Shown: in pieces, positions 1 to 4,488 of the stretch
Position numbering within the stretch: the first letter of the stretch is position 1
Layout: each line of letters starts with the position of its first letter
NCBI GenBank assembly: GCA_023257915.1
Contig: JALRBB010000028.1
Span: forward strand, 1 to 5,283
Length of the DNA: 5,283 bases
Reading direction: 5' to 3'
From: Quisquiliibacterium sp.
Lineage (GTDB): Bacteria; Pseudomonadota; Gammaproteobacteria; Burkholderiales; Burkholderiaceae_E
Made by a program: the position numbers and the translations under genes
The notes under the pieces: generated by a model
What the model saw: only the letters and a program-made list of their open reading frames with translations
The model's database searches: none
Told to the model about the DNA's origin: nothing

Positions 1-1
1 G

Positions 2-79
2 CAGGGCCTCATTTTGGTGGATACGAAGTACGAGTTTGGCCGCCTGCCCTCGGGCCAAATTGTCTTGATCGATGAAATC
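2..79 (+). pseudogene. purC: Fragment of SAICAR synthetase (PurC) fused in frame to clpA
   Basis: Translated in the clpA frame, residues 2-13 read GLILVDTKYEFG, followed by RLPSGQIVLIDEI. This contains LVDTKYEFG, which fits the second PROSITE-type SAICAR synthetase signature ([LIVM][LIVMA]DxK[LIVMFY]EFG). In the roughly 300-residue yeast-like PurC family this is followed by a short variable stretch and then LIDEIHTPDSSR. Here the PurC sequence runs to LIDEI and then continues as ClpA (EKAHPD) instead of HTPDSS. ClpA proteins have QGGLLTDA and a hydrophobic LLLDEI here, a few residues shorter, and no DTKYEFG motif. PurC catalyses the ATP-dependent joining of CAIR and aspartate in purine synthesis. 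Only a fragment lies in the window; any upstream part is outside it. The identification rests on recalled family signatures. Confidence 0.72.
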
Positions 80-676
80 GAGAAAGCGCATCCGGACATC
101 TTCAACATCCTGTTGCAGGTGATGGACCACGGGACGCTGACCGACAACAACGGTCGCAAGGCAGATTTCCGCAACGTGATCATCATCATGACCACCAACG
201 CGGGAGCAGCAGACCTGCAGCGCCGGTCGATCGGCTTTTCGGACAACCGTCAGGCGGGCGACGAGATGGTCGAGATCAAGCGGATGTTCACACCGGAATT
301 CCGCAACCGGCTCGACTCGATCATCAGTTTCCGCGCTCTGGATGAAGACATTATTCTGCGCGTCGTCGACAAGTTCCTGATCCAGCTCGAAGAACAGTTG
401 CACGAGAAGAAGGTCGAGGCGATCTTCACCGATGCACTGCGCAAGATGCTGGCCAGCAAGGGCTTTGATCCTCTGATGGGGGCACGGCCGATGCAGCGCC
501 TGATCCAGGATACGATCCGCAAGGCCCTGGCCGACGAGTTGCTGTTTGGCCGCCTGGTCGGTGGCGGGCGGGTCACGGTCGATCTCGAGGACGACGAAGT
601 GGTGCTGTCGTTCAATGATGGATCGCCGGGCGCGTCCGATGAAGGCGAGGCACGCGCCGAGGTCGTTCAGGCCTGA
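2..676 (+). CDS. clpA: ATP-dependent Clp protease ATPase subunit ClpA, C-terminal part, with a foreign PurC-like 5' end
   Basis: ClpA is the AAA+ unfoldase that feeds substrates, including N-end-rule proteins delivered by ClpS, to the ClpP peptidase in the cytoplasm. The frame is open from base 2 to the TGA at 674-676 (224 residues). From about residue 24 it is clear ClpA second-domain sequence: Walker B DEIEKAHPD, the stretch GTLTDNNGRKADFRN, sensor-1 region MTTNAG, an IGF tripeptide at residues 77-79 (the loop that docks on ClpP), arginine-finger region FTPEFRNRLD, and sensor 2 GARPM near residue 160, followed by the normal C-terminal small domain. What is missing is the second-domain Walker A and the usual ClpA sequence just before Walker B. 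In its place are about 20 residues matching SAICAR synthetase, so this is a ClpA tail behind a chimeric junction, not an ordinary edge-truncated gene. ClpA identity is near certain from base 71 on; whether an intact clpA exists elsewhere cannot be seen. Confidence 0.9.
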   Translation, partial: QGLILVDTKYEFGRLPSGQIVLIDEIEKAHPDIFNILLQVMDHGTLTDNNGRKADFRNVIIIMTTNAGAADLQRRSIGFSDNRQAGDEMVEIKRMFTPEFRNRLDSIISFRALDEDIILRVVDKFLIQLEEQLHEKKVEAIFTDALRKMLASKGFDPLMGARPMQRLIQDTIRKALADELLFGRLVGGGRVTVDLEDDEVVLSFNDGSPGASDEGEARAEVVQA

Positions 677-737
677 GAGCCGCCTCGCGGCATGCAGTCT
701 GCGGCGTCTCGCGGTCCGAGATCGCCTTGCTCATTCA

Positions 738-769
738 CCGGTTCCGCTTTCGGCGCAAAGCGGAACCGG
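738..769. repeat. Perfect 13-bp inverted repeat with 6-base loop downstream of clpA
   Basis: The left arm CCGGTTCCGCTTT (738-750) is exactly complementary to AAAGCGGAACCGG (757-769), with loop CGGCGC (751-756). It lies 62 bases after the clpA stop. A stem this long and GC-rich would be very stable as RNA, so it could end or protect the clpA transcript. However, no T-run follows on either strand (AAATCTC on the plus side), so it is not a standard intrinsic terminator. It could instead be a member of a dispersed extragenic palindrome family, which one window cannot show. Confidence 0.6.
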
Positions 770-791
770 AAATCTCAAGAAATTCTTCAGC

Positions 792-819
792 AATCGATGA
801 TGCGGCGCTATCATCGATT
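792..819. repeat. Perfect 10-bp inverted repeat upstream of fccA, possible operator or second hairpin
   Basis: AATCGATGAT (792-801) is exactly complementary to ATCATCGATT (810-819), with an 8-base spacer GCGGCGCT. The centre is about 96 bases before the fccA start codon, where an upstream regulator site could lie. The dyad is AT-richer than its surroundings and includes ATCGAT in each arm. It could be a binding site for a dimeric regulator controlling the sulfide-oxidation genes, or an RNA hairpin in tandem with the one at 738-769. No T-run follows. No convincing -35/-10 pair was found between it and fccA. Confidence 0.45.
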
Positions 820-901
820 CGCTCGCTGGCGCGCGGGCGCGTTGGATCGTGTTGCCATTGTCTAAATCCGCTCTGTTGAGCGATGACTGGGGAGGGGACC
901 A

Positions 902-1204
902 ATGAAGATCAAACTTGTCGCGATCTCTGCGACTTTTCTGGCGCTGGCCGCCGGAGCAGCTCAGGGGCAGGAGGCGCGCTACATGGCCGCCGTGTGCGCG
1001 AACTGCCACGGTACCGATGGCAAGGCGACGTCGACCGGTGGCATGCCCGGACTGGCCGGCTTGTCCAGACCTTATTTCATCGAGCAGATGAATGCGTTCA
1101 AGGCTGGCAAGCGTCAGGCCACGATCATGCATCAGATCTCGAAGGGGTTCAGTGACGAGCAGATTTCGGTGCTGGCTGACTATTTTTCCGCCCAGAAGAA
1201 ATAA
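902..1204 (+). CDS. fccA: Single-heme class I cytochrome c, probable cytochrome subunit of flavocytochrome c sulfide dehydrogenase
   Basis: This 100-residue protein has a Sec signal peptide: MKIK, a hydrophobic run to about residue 20, and probable cleavage after Ala-Gln-Gly at residue 22. The mature part of about 78 residues is exported and binds one heme through CANCH (residues 32-36). The likely sixth ligand is Met76 in TIMHQISKG, which sits in the conserved MHQIxKGxxDEQI segment typical of FccA/SoxE-like cytochromes. Its role would be to accept electrons from the FAD of the FccB subunit encoded 10 bases downstream and pass them to the electron-transport chain. It is a one-heme form, unlike the two-heme, roughly 21-kDa FccA of Allochromatium. 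The start is supported by GGAGG at 891-895, six bases before the ATG. The name depends mainly on the fccB neighbour; on its own it would be called a small c-type cytochrome. Confidence 0.88.
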   Translation: MKIKLVAISATFLALAAGAAQGQEARYMAAVCANCHGTDGKATSTGGMPGLAGLSRPYFIEQMNAFKAGKRQATIMHQISKGFSDEQISVLADYFSAQKK

Positions 1205-1209
1205 GGAGG
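1203..1209 (+). promoter_or_regulatory. Strong ribosome binding site for fccB overlapping the fccA stop
   Basis: AAGGAGG at 1203-1209 shares bases with the fccA TAA stop (1202-1204) and ends five bases before the ATG at 1215. It fixes the fccB start and suggests translation of the two subunits is coupled. Further upstream starts in this frame lie inside fccA and can be discarded. Confidence 0.85.
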
Positions 1210-1214
1210 ACGCG

Positions 1215-2507
1215 ATGAATGATTTCACCAACTCCCGTCGTCGCGTTGTCCAGGCGCTCGGAGCCGGCTCGGCGCTGGGCATGCTCGGAGCGTGTGCCAG
1301 TTACGGTCCGCAGATCTCGAGCAAGAAGCTGGGGCGCATCCTCGTGGTCGGTGCCGGCTATGGCGGAGCCACCGCAGCCAAGTACCTGAAGCACTGGGGT
1401 GGTCCGGGAATGGAGGTCGTGCTGATCGACCGCACTCCGGCCTTCGTGTCCTGCCCCTTGTCCAACCTCGTGATCGGTGGTTCGCGCACGATCGCCGAGC
1501 AGACGGTCGGCTACGATGGATTGCGCGCCCTTGGCATCACGGTCCTGGTTGACGAGGTGGATCGGATCGACACGGCCAAGAAAAAAGTGTCGCTCAAGAA
1601 GATTGCTGATCAGTCGTACGACCGGATCGTCGTTTCACCCGGTGTCGATTTCAACTTCGGCGCAATCAAGGGATTGGATGAGCAGGCCCAAAAGACCGTG
1701 CTCCACGCCTGGAAGGCCGGTCAGCAGACAGTCGATCTTCGTCGACAACTCGAGGCGATGCCCGATGGCGGAACCTATCTGCTGTCGATTCCGCAGGCCC
1801 CGTACCGCTGCCCGCCAGGGCCATATGAACGGGTTTGCCAGGTCGCACACTATTTCAAGACCCGCAAACCGCGATCGAAGATCATCGTTCTTGATGCCAA
1901 CGAAAAGATCACCTCGAAGGGCGCATTGTTCTCGAAGGCCTGGAATGATCTCTACAAGGGAATCATCGACTATCGCCCGAGTAACAAGGTCGTCGAGGTC
2001 GACGCGCGTTCCCGCACCGTCACCACCGAATTCGGTGATCGCATTCGCGCCGATGTGCTGAACGTGATTGCGCCGCAGGAGGCTGGCCTGATCGCACGCA
2101 AGGCTGGACTGGTCAATGCGAACAATCGCTGGTGTACGGTCGACTGGCTCACGCTCGAATCGACTGCTGCCAAGGATGTCCATGTGCTCGGCGATTCGAC
2201 GCTGTCGGCGCCGGCCATGCCGAAATCCGGGCATATGGCCAACCAACATGGCAAGGCAGTCGCTGCCGCAATCGTCGAAATGATGAACGGGCGGGCGCCG
2301 CAGCCGTCGATGATGGCGAACACCTGCTACAGCTTCGTTGATGACACGAATGTTGTTCACGTCGCGTCTGTGCATCAGTACGATGCGGCCAAGAAGACCA
2401 TCGTGGCGATCAAGGGAGCGGGCGGGTTGTCTCCGTCAGCCAATGCGCTCGAAGGGGCCTATGCGAAAGCCTGGGCGGCGAACATTTGGAAGGATATGTT
2501 TGCCTGA
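1215..2507 (+). CDS. fccB: Flavocytochrome c sulfide dehydrogenase, FAD-binding subunit, with Tat/lipoprotein-like leader
   Basis: A 430-residue flavoprotein that oxidises sulfide in the periplasm and passes electrons through FAD to the cytochrome subunit. The dinucleotide fold is GAGYGG (residues 46-51), with Asp72 ending the second strand. Cys80 in FVSCPLSNLVIGG matches the cysteine that binds FAD covalently in Allochromatium FccB. The redox-active disulfide pair is conserved: Cys199 in PYRCPPGPYER and Cys371 in NTCYS. A late FAD contact motif VHVLGDS and the MPKSGHMANQHGK segment are also present. The N-terminus has consecutive arginines (SRRRVV, residues 7-12), a hydrophobic stretch and LGAC (24-27), which looks like a Tat signal ending in a lipobox. 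Tat export fits a cofactor-loaded partner. It lies 10 bases after fccA and overlaps dsbB by 8 bases. SoxF is a close relative and an alternative name, but no other sox gene is in view. Confidence 0.93.
   Translation: MNDFTNSRRRVVQALGAGSALGMLGACASYGPQISSKKLGRILVVGAGYGGATAAKYLKHWGGPGMEVVLIDRTPAFVSCPLSNLVIGGSRTIAEQTVGYDGLRALGITVLVDEVDRIDTAKKKVSLKKIADQSYDRIVVSPGVDFNFGAIKGLDEQAQKTVLHAWKAGQQTVDLRRQLEAMPDGGTYLLSIPQAPYRCPPGPYERVCQVAHYFKTRKPRSKIIVLDANEKITSKGALFSKAWNDLYKGIIDYRPSNKVVEVDARSRTVTTEFGDRIRADVLNVIAPQEAGLIARKAGLVNANNRWCTVDWLTLESTAAKDVHVLGDSTLSAPAMPKSGHMANQHGKAVAAAIVEMMNGRAPQPSMMANTCYSFVDDTNVVHVASVHQYDAAKKTIVAIKGAGGLSPSANALEGAYAKAWAANIWKDMFA
2490..2494 (+). promoter_or_regulatory. Ribosome binding site supporting a TTG start for dsbB
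   Basis: AAGGA at 2490-2494, inside the last codons of fccB, lies five bases before TTG at 2500. There is no ATG near this point in the dsbB frame, and a later GTG at 2527 would remove residues just before the first membrane segment. The site therefore favours the TTG start and an 8-base overlap with fccB. Confidence 0.65.
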
Positions 2508-3003
2508 CGACAAATTCGCGGTCCGCGTGCTCGTCGCCTGTGCGGCGGCGAGCGTCGCGGTGCTGGCTATCGGGCTGTTCGCGCAGCATGTGCTGGGCAA
2601 GCAGCCTTGCGCCTGGTGCGTGCTTCAACGGCTGGTCTTTTTGGCGATCGCGCTGGTCTGCGTGGCGGGGGTGCTGGCCCGGTCCTCGCGTGTCACGGTG
2701 CTGATGTGCGCCCTACTTGCCGATCTGTTGGCATTGTGTGGCGCGGCAGCGGCGCTCTATCAGCAGCTGGTGGCATCGCTCAGCGACAGTTGTGGCGTGA
2801 GTTTTGCAGATCGGGTGATCATGGCCTGGTCCTTGCATGAGCTTGCGCCCTGGATGTTCTTTGCCGATGCGCCCTGCAACGAGGCGAATCTCCCGTTTCT
2901 CGGCGTACCGTTTGCGCTGTGGAGCCTGGCGGCTTTCCTGATGCTCGGGACCGCTGCAGCGGGCGCCGCTGTATTGCTGCTACGCGACCGCCGGCACGCC
3001 TAG
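2500..3003 (+). CDS. dsbB: Disulfide bond formation protein DsbB (quinone-linked DsbA oxidase)
   Basis: An inner-membrane protein that reoxidises the periplasmic dithiol oxidase DsbA and passes the electrons to quinone. With the TTG start it has 167 residues, normal for the family. It has four predicted membrane helices (about 9-28, 41-60, 65-88 and 136-160). The first periplasmic pair is C37-A-W-C40 in PCAWCVLQR, followed by Arg44, matching the quinone-interacting arginine of E. coli DsbB (R48). The second pair is Cys98 (SDSCG) and Cys126 (DAPCNE), followed by the usual FLGVPFALWSL into the last helix. All four essential cysteines are present, so it should be active. It overlaps the fccB stop by 8 bases, so it is probably co-transcribed and translationally coupled. 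A reading of this frame starting further upstream, inside fccB, would be spurious. No DsbA is in the window. Confidence 0.92.
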   Translation: MPDDKFAVRVLVACAAASVAVLAIGLFAQHVLGKQPCAWCVLQRLVFLAIALVCVAGVLARSSRVTVLMCALLADLLALCGAAAALYQQLVASLSDSCGVSFADRVIMAWSLHELAPWMFFADAPCNEANLPFLGVPFALWSLAAFLMLGTAAAGAAVLLLRDRRHA

Positions 3004-3026
3004 AGTTTTCCGTGCTGGGGATTGCG
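3004..3026. other. Short gap between convergent dsbB and rmlD
   Basis: Only 23 bases separate the dsbB TAG (3001-3003) from the rmlD TGA (3027-3029 on the minus strand). No hairpin followed by a T-run is visible on either strand, so the two transcripts may overlap at their 3' ends or end inside the opposing gene. Confidence 0.6.
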
Positions 3027-3929
3027 TCAGGCCTTTGTGCCTGTCGCGATCAGACTGTCCAGCGCCTGCTCCCAAGGTGGCATCGTGACGCCGAAGTTCG
3101 TCTGCAGCTTCGAGTTGTCGAGCACGGAATTGGCAGGACGCTGCGCCGCAGTCGGATAGTCCTGTGTCTTGATCCCGCTGACCCGGGGCGCTCGTGCCGG
3201 TGGGTTGACGCCAAGCGCGCCGGCAATTTGCGGCAGCCGGACCATGATCGCGCGTGCGAATCCGCACCAGGTGGTCTGTCCGGAACAGGTCATGTGGTAG
3301 ATGCCGTCATCCCGAGAGGAATCGGTCAGCAGCCATTGCTGTACAGCCTGTGCGCAGCCTTGCGCGATCGCGGCGCTGCTTGTCGGGGCGCCGACCTGAT
3401 CGTCGACCACCCGCAACTCCTCGCGCTCGCCGCTGAGCCGGAACATCGTGCGCAGGAAGTTTGCGCCGGTCAGGTCATAGACCCAGCTGGTGCGCAGCAC
3501 AAGATGTCTGCACCCGGATGCCGCGATGGCCAGTTCGCCGGCAAGCTTGCTACGGCCATAGGCACTGGCCGGCGCGGTCGGGTCGGACTCCAGGTAGGGG
3601 CCTGGTTTACGGCCATCGAAGACATAATCAGTCGAGAAGTGCACCAGTCTGGCGCCGGTGCGTGCTGCCTCGCGGGCCAGCGTCGCAGGGCCTTCGGCAT
3701 TGATCCGCATCGCAAGATCCGGCTCGGATTCGGCACGATCCACCGCGGTGTAGGCCGCCGGATTGACGATCAGGTCGGGCTCAAACTGTCTGATCGCGCG
3801 TTCGATCGACGCACTGTCCGCCAGGTCGAGCAACTTGCGCTCGGCCCCGATGACTTCTCCGAGTGCGCGCAGCGGCACCGCAAGTGCCCGGCCGACCTGG
3901 CCACTGACACCGGTCAGAAGGATCTTCAC
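3027..3929 (-). CDS. rmlD: dTDP-4-dehydrorhamnose reductase RmlD (RfbD)
   Basis: The last enzyme of dTDP-L-rhamnose synthesis. It reduces dTDP-4-dehydro-L-rhamnose with NAD(P)H in the cytoplasm. The 300-residue protein is an extended short-chain dehydrogenase. It has the nucleotide-binding motif GVSGQVG (residues 7-13), the NPAAYTAVDRAE segment (56-67), FSTDYVFDG (98-106), and YGRSK with Tyr124 and Lys128. Thr100, Tyr124 and Lys128 correspond to the Thr104-Tyr128-Lys132 triad of the Salmonella enzyme. The GTG start at 3929 is chosen because the homologous sequence begins at VKILLTG. GAGG (3940-3937) lies seven bases before it, and the GTG overlaps the rmlC stop as GTGA. An upstream ATG at 4013 in this frame lies inside rmlC and would add 28 arginine-rich residues with no family counterpart. 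It is the last gene of the rml group seen here and faces dsbB. Confidence 0.94.
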   Translation of the reverse strand: MKILLTGVSGQVGRALAVPLRALGEVIGAERKLLDLADSASIERAIRQFEPDLIVNPAAYTAVDRAESEPDLAMRINAEGPATLAREAARTGARLVHFSTDYVFDGRKPGPYLESDPTAPASAYGRSKLAGELAIAASGCRHLVLRTSWVYDLTGANFLRTMFRLSGEREELRVVDDQVGAPTSSAAIAQGCAQAVQQWLLTDSSRDDGIYHMTCSGQTTWCGFARAIMVRLPQIAGALGVNPPARAPRVSGIKTQDYPTAAQRPANSVLDNSKLQTNFGVTMPPWEQALDSLIATGTKA

Positions 3930-4477
3930 GGATAGACCTCGGCATCGACGAACGCGGTACCCTGCGCGTCCTTGCCGGACAGTGTCGGCGCGAGTCCGTC
4001 TGGCAGCGGCCATTGGACCCCAAGCTGCGGATCGTTCCAGCGAATGCAGCGCTCATGCTCGGGTGCCCAATAGTCGGTGGTCTTGTACAGAAAATCCGCG
4101 GCATCGGACAGCACCAGATAGCCATGCCCAAAGCCCGGCGGAACCCACAGCATGCGTTTGTTCTGTGCCGACAGCACGAAGCCTTCCCAGCGACCGAAGG
4201 TCGGCGAGGACCGGCGCAAGTCCACCACCGCATCGAATACTTCGCCGCTCACGGCACGCACCAGTTTTCCCTGCGCCTGCTGGATCTGGTAGTGCAGACC
4301 GCGTAGCACGCCGCGCGCCGAGTGCGAGTGGTTGTCCTGAACGAACGCGGCGTCGACGCCGGTGGCTTCGCGAAATGTCTTGGCGTTGAAGCTCTCGAAA
4401 AAGAAACCCCGGTCGTCGCCAAAGACTCGCGGTTCGATCAGCAGCAGATCGACGAGTGAGGTACGAATCACGTTCAT
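3926..4477 (-). CDS. rmlC: dTDP-4-dehydrorhamnose 3,5-epimerase RmlC (RfbC)
   Basis: A cupin-fold epimerase that converts dTDP-4-dehydro-6-deoxy-D-glucose to dTDP-4-dehydro-L-rhamnose, the substrate of RmlD. It has 183 residues, standard for the family. The conserved core is VQDNHSHS (46-53), GVLRGLHYQ (56-64, with catalytic His62), Lys71, WVPPGFGHGY (111-120), YKTTDYWAPEHE (131-142), WNDP (147-150), and LSGKDAQ with Asp170, the partner of the catalytic histidine. The ATG at 4477 gives the usual MNVIRTSL beginning, with GAGG (4490-4487) nine bases upstream. A TTG at 4492 in the same frame, overlapping the rmlA stop, would add five residues; this is a possible but less likely start. It follows rmlA with an 11-base gap and overlaps rmlD by 3 bases, so the three are almost certainly one transcript. 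Confidence 0.95.
   Translation of the reverse strand: MNVIRTSLVDLLLIEPRVFGDDRGFFFESFNAKTFREATGVDAAFVQDNHSHSARGVLRGLHYQIQQAQGKLVRAVSGEVFDAVVDLRRSSPTFGRWEGFVLSAQNKRMLWVPPGFGHGYLVLSDAADFLYKTTDYWAPEHERCIRWNDPQLGVQWPLPDGLAPTLSGKDAQGTAFVDAEVYP
3937..3940 (-). promoter_or_regulatory. Ribosome binding site deciding the GTG start of rmlD
   Basis: Read on the minus strand, GAGG at 3940-3937 lies seven bases before GTG at 3929-3927, inside the end of rmlC. Together with the GTGA overlap of start and stop, it favours the 300-residue RmlD over the longer reading from an ATG inside rmlC, and suggests ribosomes finishing rmlC reinitiate on rmlD. Confidence 0.7.
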
Positions 4478-4488
4478 TACGGCCAGCC

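Noticed and set aside
679..691. Small GCCGC-CTC-GCGGC hairpin just after clpA.
   Set aside because: A 5-bp GC stem is expected by chance in this base composition and has no following T-run.
738..769. Calling the 13-bp hairpin an intrinsic terminator of clpA.
   Set aside because: The stem is suitable but no T-run follows on the plus strand (AAATCTC) or on the minus strand, so only a structural repeat is claimed.
842..870. Possible sigma-70 promoter for fccA (TTGGAT or TTGCCA with TCTAAAT).
   Set aside because: The spacing between these boxes is far from 16-18 bases and the -10 match is weak, so no promoter is called.
731..1282. Minus-strand open frame of about 183 codons covering the clpA-fccA gap and fccA.
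   Set aside because: It runs through both inverted repeats and antisense to fccA and the start of fccB, and its translation resembles no family known to me.
1635..2375. Minus-strand open frame of about 246 codons inside fccB.
   Set aside because: It is the antisense shadow of a well-supported flavoprotein gene, with no recognisable domain and no ribosome binding site that stands out.
2919..3935. Long plus-strand open frame of about 338 codons.
   Set aside because: It lies opposite rmlD, whose motifs, length and start signal are clear. Its translation shows no recognisable family and is rich in Arg, Gly and Cys, as expected for the antisense of a GC-rich gene; it would also overlap dsbB.
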